Shown: positions 9,595 to 18,043 of the stretch, in pieces
Numbering within the stretch: position 1 is the first letter of the stretch
Layout of the letters: every line of letters begins with the position of its first letter
From: an uncultured Bacteroides sp.
Lineage (GTDB): Bacteria > Bacteroidota > Bacteroidia > Bacteroidales > Bacteroidaceae
NCBI GenBank assembly: GCA_902492205.1
Contig: CABUKU010000006.1
Span: forward strand, 62,001-126,000
Length of the DNA: 64,000 nucleotides
Reading direction: 5' to 3'
Notes under the pieces: model-generated
The model's database searches: none
Told to the model about the DNA's origin: nothing
Seen by the model: only the letters and a program-made list of their open reading frames with translations
Position numbers and translations under genes: made by a program

Positions 9595-9696
9595 GAAGTT
9601 TTGAATCGACAGTTGTCGTTTTATAAATCGACAACTGTCAATCTATGAAACGACAATAGTCAATTTTTGAGTTGACAACTGTCAATTCAAAACTTC
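9595..9696. repeat. Four-palindrome array A, 22-bp period
   Basis: Four short palindromes of the form (T/C)GACAACTGTC(A/G), some with one or two changed bases, have centres at 9612.5, 9634.5, 9656.5 and 9678.5, exactly 22 bp apart. Twelve-base caps GAAGTTTTGAAT (9595-9606) and ATTCAAAACTTC (9685-9696) are inverted copies centred on the same point as the array (9645.5). Same architecture as the arrays at 41916 and 52016. Lies between a beta-barrel gene and dxs, inside the 75-bp inverted repeat. Confidence 0.88.
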
Positions 9697-9832
9697 TCCA
9701 GCACAATTGGACTGTTTTTCCTTATGAAAAGCCCTTTCATACATAGTTTCTTTATTTACAATGACATGGAAATGAGAAAACTACACTGACTGTCCGGCAG
9801 GAATCAGAGCAAATGAGAGCAGAATGAGAGCA

Positions 9833-9907
9833 AAAAAAGCTTGCTCTCATACTTATAACAGTTTATTACAAGTAGATACAGCAAATTTATGAGAGCATGA
9901 GAGCAAC
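9833..9907 (-). repeat. Right arm of 75-bp inverted repeat
   Basis: Partner of 9414-9488. Copies of ATGAGAGC/GCTCTCAT occur at 9813, 9824, 9843, 9889 and 9897, making eight exact copies in the whole 494-bp element. The gene-free stretch 9382-10055 otherwise holds only array A and the dxs promoter region; no transposase gene is present. Confidence 0.9.
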
Positions 9908-10028
9908 TTTTTTAAATCACATAAAAAAATAAAAATCCCTCAAGTTTTTACGTCAGTCCGCAAAGGGAGAAAAGACTATCCTGATAATTTTTTATATGCA
10001 AAAGCAAGTATCTTCCACTTATTTATAC

Positions 10029-10036
10029 TAATTTTG
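10029..10036 (+). promoter_or_regulatory. Candidate dxs promoter -7 box
   Basis: TAATTTTG fits TAnnTTTG, 19 bp before the dxs ATG, which implies a very short leader. A second match, TAAATTTG at 10041-10048, is too near the start codon. No clear -33 element. Confidence 0.4.
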
Positions 10037-10055
10037 CCACTAAATTTGTCCGATA

Positions 10056-11963
10056 ATGAAGAATGACCAAACATATCGCTTGCTAAATGGCATACATTAC
10101 CCGGAAGATTTACGGAAATTAAACGTAGACTCTTTGCCTGAGGTATGTAAAGAACTGAGGCAAGATATTATTGACGAGCTCTCCTGCAACCCGGGGCACT
10201 TTGCTGCCAGCTTGGGAGTAGTGGAGTTGACCGTCGCCCTGCACTATGTGTTCAACACTCCTTATGACAGGATTGTATGGGACGTAGGGCATCAGGCTTA
10301 CGGGCATAAAATACTTACAGGCAGAAGAGAAATATTCTGCACCAACCGTAAGTTTAAAGGCATTCGTCCGTTCCCTTCACCCGAAGAGAGCGAATATGAT
10401 ACATTTACCTGCGGACATGCATCCAACTCTATCTCGGTAGCATTAGGAATGGCTGTGGCAGCCAACAAGAAAGGGGAAAAAGACCGCCACGTGGTTGCTG
10501 TCATCGGTGATGGTTCCATGAGTGGAGGATTGGCATTCGAAGGACTGAACAATGCATCCGCTACTCCCAACAACCTGCTTATCATTTTGAATGATAACGA
10601 TATGTCGATAGACCGCAGTGTGGGAGGAATGAAACAATATTTGTTCAACCTCACTACTTCGAACCGCTATAATCAGTTGCGATTCAAACTATCCAGGATG
10701 TTGTTCAAAATGGGATTGCTGAACGAGGAACGTCGCAAAGCACTGATCCGTTTTGCCAACAGCCTGAAATCAATGGCTGCACAACAACAGAACATATTCG
10801 AGGGAATGAACATCCGGTACTTCGGTCCTATTGACGGGCACGATGTGAAGAATGTAGCCCGCGTACTGAAAGACATAAAAGACATGCAGGGACCTAAAAT
10901 CCTGCATCTGCATACAATTAAAGGCAAAGGATTTGAACCGGCAGAGAAAGCGGCCACCATTTGGCATGCACCCGGTAAGTTCGATCCCGGAACAGGTGAA
11001 CGTATCATTGCAGATACCGAAGGTTTGCCTCCGCTTTTCCAAGATGTATTTGGCAACACATTGCTTGAGTTGGCGGAAAAGAATGATAAAATAGTAGGCG
11101 TAACACCTGCAATGCCGTCGGGATGTTCCATGAATATCCTAATGAAAGCTATGCCTGAACGGGCTTTTGACGTAGGAATAGCCGAAGGTCATGCAGTTAC
11201 TTTCTCGGGAGGAATGGCAAAAGAGGGTTTACAACCATTTTGCAACATATATTCTTCTTTTATGCAACGTGCTTACGATAATATTATCCACGACGTTGCC
11301 ATACAGAAGTTAAATGTGGTCTTCTGCCTCGACCGCGCAGGTTTGGTAGGAGAAGACGGCCCAACTCATCACGGAGCTTTCGACATGGCTTATTTGCGTT
11401 CTGTTCCAAACCTCACCATTGCTTCACCTTATAATGAGCACGAATTGCGTAGATTAATGTACACCGCACAACTGCCCGATAAAGGTCCGTTCGTTATCCG
11501 CTATCCGCGTGGCAGAGGCACACAAGTAGATTGGAAATGCCCACTCGAAGAAATAGAAGTAGGCAAAGGACGCAAGTTGAAAGACGGCAAGGATTTGGCA
11601 ATTATCACCATTGGTCCTATCGGTAATTTGGCAGAAAAGGCTATTATAGAAGCAGAGAAGCAGCAAAATATAAGCATTGCACATTATGACTTGCGCTTCC
11701 TCAAACCGCTGGATGAAGAATTGCTTCATGAAGTGGGAAAGAATTTCAAAAACATAATAACCATTGAAGACGGAATATTAAAAGGTGGCATGGGAAGTGC
11801 GGTTCTTGAGTTTATGTCGGATAATGACTATCATCCGCACATCAAACGCATCGGATTGCCCAATCATTTTGTGGAACATGGTTCCATAAAAGAGCTCTAT
11901 CACCTTTGCGGCATGGACGAAGAAGGAATTATGAAGCATATTGGCACATTGAATAATTATTAA
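10056..11963 (+). CDS. dxs: 1-deoxy-D-xylulose-5-phosphate synthase
   Basis: Condenses pyruvate and glyceraldehyde 3-phosphate, with thiamin diphosphate, in the first step of the MEP isoprenoid pathway; cytoplasmic. At 635 residues it is full length. Visible motifs: LSCNPGHFAASLGVVELT near the start, the Mg/ThDP motif GDGSMSGG at about residue 150, the second-domain GIAEGHAV, and FCLDRAGLVGEDGPTHHG, which carries the substrate-binding Arg and Asp of true DXS. It begins an operon with trkA, 2 bp downstream. A second, divergent family member lies at 42737-44494; this one has the complete active-site set and is the likely housekeeping enzyme. Confidence 0.95.
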   Translation: MKNDQTYRLLNGIHYPEDLRKLNVDSLPEVCKELRQDIIDELSCNPGHFAASLGVVELTVALHYVFNTPYDRIVWDVGHQAYGHKILTGRREIFCTNRKFKGIRPFPSPEESEYDTFTCGHASNSISVALGMAVAANKKGEKDRHVVAVIGDGSMSGGLAFEGLNNASATPNNLLIILNDNDMSIDRSVGGMKQYLFNLTTSNRYNQLRFKLSRMLFKMGLLNEERRKALIRFANSLKSMAAQQQNIFEGMNIRYFGPIDGHDVKNVARVLKDIKDMQGPKILHLHTIKGKGFEPAEKAATIWHAPGKFDPGTGERIIADTEGLPPLFQDVFGNTLLELAEKNDKIVGVTPAMPSGCSMNILMKAMPERAFDVGIAEGHAVTFSGGMAKEGLQPFCNIYSSFMQRAYDNIIHDVAIQKLNVVFCLDRAGLVGEDGPTHHGAFDMAYLRSVPNLTIASPYNEHELRRLMYTAQLPDKGPFVIRYPRGRGTQVDWKCPLEEIEVGKGRKLKDGKDLAIITIGPIGNLAEKAIIEAEKQQNISIAHYDLRFLKPLDEELLHEVGKNFKNIITIEDGILKGGMGSAVLEFMSDNDYHPHIKRIGLPNHFVEHGSIKELYHLCGMDEEGIMKHIGTLNNY

Positions 11964-11965
11964 TT

Positions 11966-13306
11966 ATGAAAATTATCGTTGCGGGAGCCGGAGCTGTCGG
12001 CACTCATTTAGCTAAATTGTTATCGGGTGAAAAGCAAGATATTATCCTGATGGATGATGACGAAGAAAAGCTAAGCAAACTGGATTCTAATTTTGACTTG
12101 ATGACGGTGATTGCTTCACCATCCTCCATTGCCGGATTGAAAGATGCAGGCGTAGCCAGTGCCGACTTATTCATAGCTGTCACTCCGGACGAAAGCCGCA
12201 ACATGACGGCTTGCATGCTTGCCACCAACTTGGGAGCAAAGAAAACCGTTGCCCGCATTGATAATTATGAATATCTCCTTCCTAAAAATAAAGAGTTCTT
12301 CGGAAAACTGGGAGTAGACTCCCTTATTTATCCGGAAATGCTTGCAGCCAAAGAAGTAGTTTCATCCATGCGAATGAGTTGGGTACGCCAATGGTGGGAA
12401 TTCTGCGGGGGAGCTCTTATCCTTATCGGTACAAAGATGAGGGAAAGTGCCGAAATACTTAATGTTCCGTTATCCCAGCTAAGCGATACTTCCACTCCAT
12501 TCCATATTGTAGCCATCAAACGCGGCAATGATACAATCATCCCTCGTGGAGATGATGTGATTAAGTTACATGATATTGTATATTTCACTACTACCAAGAA
12601 ATATATTCCTTATATCCGTAAAATTGCAGGAAAAGAAAGTTATGCCGATGTGCGTAATGTAATGATAATGGGCGGAAGCCGCATTGCTGTAAGAACTGCA
12701 CAATATGTGCCCGACTACATGCAGGTAAAAATCATAGATAACGACCTCAATCGCTGCAACCGCCTAACCGAACTTCTTGACGATAAAGTAATGATTATCA
12801 ACGGAGACGGACGTGATATGGATTTGTTGATAGAAGAAGGATTGAAAAATACCGAAGCTTTTGTTGCATTGACCGGAAATTCGGAAACAAATATCCTTGC
12901 CTGTCTCGCAGCCAAAAGAATGGGAGTCAGCAAAACTGTAGCCGAAGTGGAAAACATCGACTATATCAGTATGGCGGAAAGTCTTGATATTGGTACAGTT
13001 ATCAACAAAAAAATGATTGCAGCAAGCCATATCTATCAAATGATGCTTGATGCCGACGTATCTAATGTAAAATGTCTGACATTCGCCAACGCCGATGTTG
13101 CCGAATTTACCGTAAAAGAAGATTCAAAAATAACCAAACATAAAGTGAAAGATCTGGGGTTGCCCAAAGGGGTAACAATCGGAGGACTTATCCGCAAAGG
13201 AGAAGGTATCGTGGTGACAGGTGACACACTGATACAAGCCGATGACCATGTAGTGGTTTTCTGTTTGGGAATGATGATAAAGAAAGTAGAAAAGTACTTT
13301 AACTGA
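11966..13306 (+). CDS. trkA: Trk potassium uptake regulator TrkA
   Basis: Peripheral cytoplasmic subunit that gates the TrkH channel by binding NAD(H)/nucleotides. The 446 residues contain two RCK units, each a Rossmann fold plus a TrkA-C domain: the first starts IIVAGAGAVGTHLAKLL, the second VMIMGGSRIAVRTAQYV near residue 230. The acidic end of the second strand (MDDDEEK in the first unit, IIDNDLNR in the second) fits nucleotide binding. It lies 2 bp after dxs and 10 bp before trkH, so the three are one transcript. Confidence 0.95.
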   Translation: MKIIVAGAGAVGTHLAKLLSGEKQDIILMDDDEEKLSKLDSNFDLMTVIASPSSIAGLKDAGVASADLFIAVTPDESRNMTACMLATNLGAKKTVARIDNYEYLLPKNKEFFGKLGVDSLIYPEMLAAKEVVSSMRMSWVRQWWEFCGGALILIGTKMRESAEILNVPLSQLSDTSTPFHIVAIKRGNDTIIPRGDDVIKLHDIVYFTTTKKYIPYIRKIAGKESYADVRNVMIMGGSRIAVRTAQYVPDYMQVKIIDNDLNRCNRLTELLDDKVMIINGDGRDMDLLIEEGLKNTEAFVALTGNSETNILACLAAKRMGVSKTVAEVENIDYISMAESLDIGTVINKKMIAASHIYQMMLDADVSNVKCLTFANADVAEFTVKEDSKITKHKVKDLGLPKGVTIGGLIRKGEGIVVTGDTLIQADDHVVVFCLGMMIKKVEKYFN

Positions 13307-13316
13307 TATTATAAGG

Positions 13317-14771
13317 ATGATTAATCTGAAAATGATATACCGGATTATGGGGTTCCTGCTGTACATAGAGACAGTGTTCCTATTACTCTGTGCAGGAGTT
13401 GCCCTTATCTACCGGGAAGATGACCTGAATGATTTTCTCATGGTAGCCGGGCTGACCTTTGCCGTTGGCATCGTACTTTCCATTTTAGGAAAAGGAGCGG
13501 AGAAACATCTTAACCGCAGGGATGGTTATGTGGTAGTAAGTTTCGCTTGGCTTATCTTCTCAATTTTCGGAATGCTCCCTTTTTATATAAGCGGGTATAT
13601 TCCCAACATCACAAATGCTTTCTTTGAAACGATGTCCGGCTTCACTACTACGGGAGCAAGTGTTTTGGATGATATAGAATCATTCCCTCACGGTTTATTA
13701 TTCTGGCGGAGTATGACACAATGGATAGGTGGTTTGGGAATTGTATTCTTCACTATTGCCGTACTGCCTATTTTTGGAGTAGGCGGCGTTCAGCTATTTG
13801 CAGCCGAAGCAACAGGTCCCACTCATGATAAAGTTCATCCGCGCATCGGTGTCACTGCCAAATGGATATGGACTATCTATATTGTTTTAACCCTTTCGGA
13901 AACCGTTCTTTTAATGTTTGGAGGTATGAGCCTGTTTGACAGTGTATGCCATTCGCTCACCACCACAGCCACAGGAGGATATTCCACCAAGCAGGCCAGC
14001 ATTGCTTACTATAACTCGGCATACATAGAATATGTAATTACCATATTTATGTTTCTGTCCGGAATAAACTTTACACTCTTGTTTTTGTTATTTATAAAAG
14101 GAAAAGTACAAAAGGTAATTCATAACACGGAATTGAAATGGTATGCGGCAACCGTCATCCTCTTCACACTTATTACTACCATTGGATTAATACTGACCAG
14201 TCCGATGGGAATTGAGGAGTCTTTCCGCAAAGCCATATTCCAGGTTGTTTCATTGCAAACCACTACGGGATTTGCCTCGGCGGATTATATGAAGTGGGTT
14301 CCGGTTTTATGGGCATTAATGGCAATTATCATGTTTTTCGGAGGTTGTGCCGGATCAACAGCGGGAGCAATGAAATCTATCCGCATGGTGATATTGGGAA
14401 AAGTTGCCAAGAATGAATTTAAGCGAATTGTACATCCTAATGCAGTATTGCCGGTGAGAGTAGACAAACAGGTAGTATCAAGCCCTATTATCTCTACCGT
14501 CCTTGCTTTTACCTGCATATACATAAGTATAGTAGTGATAGGTTGGCTTACAATGATGGCATTAGGTGTAGGATTTTCCGAATCCTTCGGTATTGTAGTT
14601 TCAAGTATTGGCAATGTAGGGCCGGGACTTGGAGATTGCGGACCGGCTTATACATGGAATGCTTTACCTGATGCAGCCAAATGGATATTGTCATTCCTGA
14701 TGTTAGTGGGACGTTTAGAAATATTCACTGTATTATTACTCTTTACACCCGGATTCTGGAAGAAGAATTGA
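13317..14771 (+). CDS. trkH: Trk potassium channel subunit TrkH
   Basis: Inner-membrane K+ uptake channel of 484 residues with four pseudo-repeats of the KcsA-like pore. Selectivity-filter segments are recognisable: MSGFTTTGASV, LTTTATGGYST, QTTTGFASAD and SSIGNVGPGLG, each with the conserved glycine. Hydrophobic helices fill the rest. It pairs with TrkA directly upstream. No terminator is obvious in the 89 bp after it. Confidence 0.95.
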   Translation: MINLKMIYRIMGFLLYIETVFLLLCAGVALIYREDDLNDFLMVAGLTFAVGIVLSILGKGAEKHLNRRDGYVVVSFAWLIFSIFGMLPFYISGYIPNITNAFFETMSGFTTTGASVLDDIESFPHGLLFWRSMTQWIGGLGIVFFTIAVLPIFGVGGVQLFAAEATGPTHDKVHPRIGVTAKWIWTIYIVLTLSETVLLMFGGMSLFDSVCHSLTTTATGGYSTKQASIAYYNSAYIEYVITIFMFLSGINFTLLFLLFIKGKVQKVIHNTELKWYAATVILFTLITTIGLILTSPMGIEESFRKAIFQVVSLQTTTGFASADYMKWVPVLWALMAIIMFFGGCAGSTAGAMKSIRMVILGKVAKNEFKRIVHPNAVLPVRVDKQVVSSPIISTVLAFTCIYISIVVIGWLTMMALGVGFSESFGIVVSSIGNVGPGLGDCGPAYTWNALPDAAKWILSFLMLVGRLEIFTVLLLFTPGFWKKN

Positions 14772-14808
14772 TAAATGAATAAAAAAGTTATATTTTGTCA
14801 TACAGAGA

Positions 14809-14840
14809 TTGCAATTACACATAAATTAATTGTATCTTTG
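14809..14840 (+). promoter_or_regulatory. Promoter upstream of the small secreted protein (and perhaps nuo)
   Basis: TTG at 14809-14811, 21 bp, then TATCTTTG at 14833-14840, a good Bacteroides -33/-7 pair ending 20 bp before the ATG at 14861. No comparable box appears between 15245 and 15341, so it may also feed the nuo genes if the hairpin at 15281 is leaky. Confidence 0.65.
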
Positions 14841-14860
14841 CCGTCTCAAAAGAAAAATTT

Positions 14861-15244
14861 ATGAAACTACGGCTCAAATACTACTCATTTCTTTTGGTGT
14901 TTATGCTCCTCAATATTGTGGTAGCAAAGGCACACATCACCATAGGAGATGTAATGGTTAATGAGTCTCCCACTTGCTCCTACCTTATTTCACAAGAGCA
15001 AGCCACAAAGAAAGCCGCCTGCCATCTCTGTTTTATTTATTCACACTCTCCACGTGAAATAATTATAGCAACAACAGACACGCAATCTTTCTTTTCTAAG
15101 ACAATTCTTCGCCATTCTTCAAAGATAAAAGAATATCAAAATAATGTTGTCGCCACTTTCTTGGCAGACAGGGAATTCTTAATTCACCTTCACCCCGATC
15201 CTATCGGTTATTATATCTTCACGTTGAGGAAAATCATTATTTGA
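14861..15244 (+). CDS. Hypothetical secreted or membrane-tethered protein
   Basis: Not recognised. 127 residues with a convincing signal sequence (LLVFMLLNIVVAKAHI) and a likely cleavage after AKA, then a mature part of about 100 residues with three Cys (PTCSYL, ACHLCF) and several His. It has its own promoter and lies between trkH and nuoA on the same strand. The Cys pair CHLC could bind metal or form a disulfide, but nothing identifies a family. Real coding is supported by the promoter and signal peptide. Confidence 0.6.
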   Translation: MKLRLKYYSFLLVFMLLNIVVAKAHITIGDVMVNESPTCSYLISQEQATKKAACHLCFIYSHSPREIIIATTDTQSFFSKTILRHSSKIKEYQNNVVATFLADREFLIHLHPDPIGYYIFTLRKIII

Positions 15245-15280
15245 TAAAGCTCTACTTCAATTTCAATACCTGATAGGTAC

Positions 15281-15299
15281 ACGGAAAAGCGTTTTCCGT
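15281..15299 (+). terminator. Hairpin before nuoA
   Basis: ACGGAAAA, loop GCG, TTTTCCGT: an 8-bp perfect stem followed by a weak T-rich stretch, 37 bp after the preceding stop. Could be a terminator or attenuator ahead of nuo. Confidence 0.4.
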
Positions 15300-15341
15300 C
15301 TATTCTCATATTTAATATATTAATCTAAAACATATTAGGTT

Positions 15342-15692
15342 ATGAATTTTACATTGTTAGTTGTCGTAATTTTAACGGCAATCGCTTTGGTAGCTGTTGC
15401 ATTGGGTATTGCCCGTGCTATCTCGCCCCGTTCTTATAATTCCCAAAAAGGGGAAGCATACGAATGTGGTATTCCGACCAGAGGAAAATCATGGATGCAA
15501 TTCAAGGTAGGATATTACTTGTTTGCAATTCTTTTCCTTATGTTCGACGTTGAAACCGTATTTCTGTTTCCGTGGGCCGTAGTTGTACAAAGTCTCGGAG
15601 TATACGGTCTTGTCAGCATTCTGTTCTTTTTAATCATTTTAGTTCTGGGACTTGCTTATGCCTGGAGGAAAGGAGCATTGGAATGGAAATAA
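15342..15692 (+). CDS. nuoA: Complex I subunit NuoA
   Basis: Small membrane subunit (116 residues, three helices) of the respiratory complex I-like enzyme. The conserved loop KGEAYECGIPTRGKSW between helices 1 and 2 carries the family's Glu-Cys-Gly, and YYLFAILFLMFDVETVFLFP is the helix-2 signature (FDVE-x-x-F-x-x-P). First gene of a ten-gene run; nuoB starts 10 bp before its stop. Confidence 0.95.
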   Translation: MNFTLLVVVILTAIALVAVALGIARAISPRSYNSQKGEAYECGIPTRGKSWMQFKVGYYLFAILFLMFDVETVFLFPWAVVVQSLGVYGLVSILFFLIILVLGLAYAWRKGALEWK

Positions 15693-16339
15693 AGAAACCG
15701 AAAATAAAGTCCATGCAATATGAAGACTTCAAAGATAATGAGTACTTGGAAGCAATGGTCAAAGAGCTTAACGCCAACGGAACAAATGTTATCGTGGGTT
15801 GTCTCGATGATCTTATCAACTGGGGACGCAGCAATTCTCTGTGGCCGCTTACTTTTGCCACAAGTTGTTGCGGAATCGAATTCATGTCGGTTGGCGCCGC
15901 ACGTTATGATTTTGCCCGTTTCGGGTTTGAAGTAGCCCGTGCCAGCCCTCGTCAGGCAGACTTTATTATGGTGGCAGGAACCATTACCAATAAAATGGCT
16001 CCGGTATTAAAACGTCTCTATGACCAAATGGCAGATCCTAAATATGTAATAGCCGTAGGAGGTTGTGCTATTTCGGGAGGTCCGTTTAAAAAATCATACC
16101 ATGTAGTAAACGGAGTAGATAAAATACTACCTGTTGATGTATATATTCCCGGTTGTCCTCCACGCCCCGAAGCCATGCTTTACGGAATGATGCAATTGCA
16201 ACGTAAGGTGAAACTGGAAAAATTCTTCGGAGGAGTGAACAAGCAAGTGAGTGAAAAAGAATATGAAAGGCTGATGCAAGAAGATCTTATATCAGAAAAG
16301 AACGAACTGAATGTGGAAGAAGGAGGAGAAAGCAAATGA
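15683..16339 (+). CDS. nuoB: Complex I subunit NuoB
   Basis: Peripheral-arm subunit that holds iron-sulfur cluster N2, the last electron carrier before quinone. All four ligands are visible: the twin Cys in FATSCCGIEFM, the Cys in VGGCAISGGPF, and the Cys in YIPGCPPRPEAM. The ATG at 15683 (MEIKKPKIKSM) overlaps nuoA by 10 bp; a longer frame to 15572 lies over nuoA and has no NuoB similarity. An in-frame ATG at 15713 is an alternative. The last 4 bp overlap nuoCD. Confidence 0.95.
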   Translation: MEIKKPKIKSMQYEDFKDNEYLEAMVKELNANGTNVIVGCLDDLINWGRSNSLWPLTFATSCCGIEFMSVGAARYDFARFGFEVARASPRQADFIMVAGTITNKMAPVLKRLYDQMADPKYVIAVGGCAISGGPFKKSYHVVNGVDKILPVDVYIPGCPPRPEAMLYGMMQLQRKVKLEKFFGGVNKQVSEKEYERLMQEDLISEKNELNVEEGGESK

Positions 16340-17970
16340 GCATAAATATAAAAGATAAAATTACGGCATTAGTTCCCGAAGCTACTTATTCGGAACTGGG
16401 TGACGGAATATTTACCATACCGGTAGAGAAATTCCATGACTTTGCCGTAACATTGAGAAACGACAAAGATTTAAAGTTCGACTATCTGCGCAGTCTCACC
16501 GGAATGGACTGGGGAGAAGAAGGATTGGGAGTTGTATATCATCTGGAATCGACAGAATTCGGACATCAGTTGGTACTACGCACACTCACTCCAAGTCGTG
16601 AAAAGTGCGGTCTTCCTTCTGTCTGCGATATATGGAAAGCCGCTGAACTTAACGAACGTGAAGTATTCGACTATTACGGTATCCGTTTCGTAAACCACCC
16701 CGATATGCGCCGTCTATACTTACGTGACGACTGGGTCGGTTATCCTTTGCGTAAAGATTACGATGACAGTGAAGAAATCAATCCGCTTCGTATGAGCAAT
16801 GAAGTAGCCAAAGACGATACTCCGACAATTGAACTACTTCCAGATGGCAGTATTATCCGTAAACGGAACGTTCTGTTTGAAGATGATGAATATGTTATTA
16901 ACATCGGCCCTCAACATCCGGCAACACATGGTGTGCTTCGTTTCCGTGTATCACTCGAAGGTGAAATTATCAAGAAACTGGATGTACATTGCGGATATAT
17001 TCACCGGGGAATAGAGAAAATGTGTGAAAGCCTCACCTATCCTCAAACACTTGCATTAACAGACCGTCTCGATTATCTGGGAGCCATGCAAAACCGTCAT
17101 GCTCTGTGTATGTGCATTGAAAAAGGTCTTGGTGTAGAAGTAACCGACCGTGTGAAATACATCCGTACCATTATGGATGAGCTTCAACGTATAGACTCAC
17201 ACTTATTGTTCTTCTCTTGCTTATGCATGGATATGGGCGCTTTGACTGCTTTCTTCTATGGATTCCGTGACCGTGAAAAGATTCTGGATATATTAGAAGA
17301 AACAACCGGCGGACGATTGATCCAAAACTATAACACCATCGGTGGCGTGCAAGCAGATATTCATCCTAACTTCGTGAAGCGAGTTAAAGATTTTATCGCT
17401 TATATGCGTCCGTTGTTGCGTGAATATCACGATGTATTTACAGGCAATATTATCGCACAGGAACGTTTGAAAGGCGTTGGTGTTCTTTCCAGAGAAGATG
17501 CGATTTCATTCGGTGCAACCGGTGGTACGGGACGTGCATCGGGATGGGCTTGTGACGTTCGTAAACGTCTGCCTTATGGAGTATATGACAAAGTGGATTT
17601 CAACGAAATAGTTTACAATGAAGGAGACTGTTTTGCCCGCTATATGGTACGTATGGATGAAATTATCGAATCCATGAAGATTATCGAACAATTGATTGAC
17701 AACATTCCCGCAGGAGATTATCAACTGAAGATGAAACCGATTATCCGCATCCCGGAAGGCAGTTACTACTCTGCTGTGGAGGGTAGCCGTGGAGAATTCG
17801 GTGTCTACATTGAAAGCCGTGGAGATAAGTTTCCTTACCGCATGAAGTTCCGCAGCACCGGACTTCCTTTGGTTTCCGGTATGGATACCATTTGCCGTGG
17901 TGCCAAGATTGCCGATTTAATTGCTATCGGCGGAACACTGGATTATGTTGTTCCCGATATTGATAGATAA
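16336..17970 (+). CDS. nuoCD: Fused complex I subunit NuoC-NuoD
   Basis: 544-residue fusion. About residues 1-150 are NuoC (30-kDa): LRSLTGMDWG, ELNEREVFDYYGIRF, and RRLYLRDDWVGYPLRKDY. About 175-544 are NuoD (49-kDa), which lines the quinone site: NIGPQHPATHGVLRF carries the conserved His and HCGYIHRGIEKM follows. NuoD alone is about 390-400 residues, so this part is slightly short but reaches the usual C-terminal Asp-Arg. It overlaps nuoB by 4 bp. Confidence 0.95.
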   Translation: MSINIKDKITALVPEATYSELGDGIFTIPVEKFHDFAVTLRNDKDLKFDYLRSLTGMDWGEEGLGVVYHLESTEFGHQLVLRTLTPSREKCGLPSVCDIWKAAELNEREVFDYYGIRFVNHPDMRRLYLRDDWVGYPLRKDYDDSEEINPLRMSNEVAKDDTPTIELLPDGSIIRKRNVLFEDDEYVINIGPQHPATHGVLRFRVSLEGEIIKKLDVHCGYIHRGIEKMCESLTYPQTLALTDRLDYLGAMQNRHALCMCIEKGLGVEVTDRVKYIRTIMDELQRIDSHLLFFSCLCMDMGALTAFFYGFRDREKILDILEETTGGRLIQNYNTIGGVQADIHPNFVKRVKDFIAYMRPLLREYHDVFTGNIIAQERLKGVGVLSREDAISFGATGGTGRASGWACDVRKRLPYGVYDKVDFNEIVYNEGDCFARYMVRMDEIIESMKIIEQLIDNIPAGDYQLKMKPIIRIPEGSYYSAVEGSRGEFGVYIESRGDKFPYRMKFRSTGLPLVSGMDTICRGAKIADLIAIGGTLDYVVPDIDR

Positions 17971-17980
17971 TGATTAACGA

Positions 17981-18023
17981 TTAGTGATAAGTGATTAGCA
18001 TTAAACTAATCAACAATCACTAA
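17981..18023 (+). promoter_or_regulatory. Long hairpin in the nuoCD-nuoH gap
   Basis: TTAGTGAT and TGATTAG pair with CTAATCA and ATCACTAA across a 7-nt loop, with one 3x3 internal loop: 15 bp in all. It fills the only sizeable gap inside the nuo run (73 bp) and is followed by tandem AAACACT repeats rather than a T tract. More like an mRNA processing or stability element than a terminator. Confidence 0.55.
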
Positions 18024-18043
18024 ACACTAAACACTAAAAATAT

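Noticed and set aside
9595..9696. Array A (and B, C) as CRISPR
   Set aside because: Units are palindromes with no intervening unique spacers of normal size, only four copies, and no cas genes nearby.
9414..9907. Insertion sequence
   Set aside because: Terminal inverted repeats are present but there is no transposase frame inside and no clear target-site duplication.
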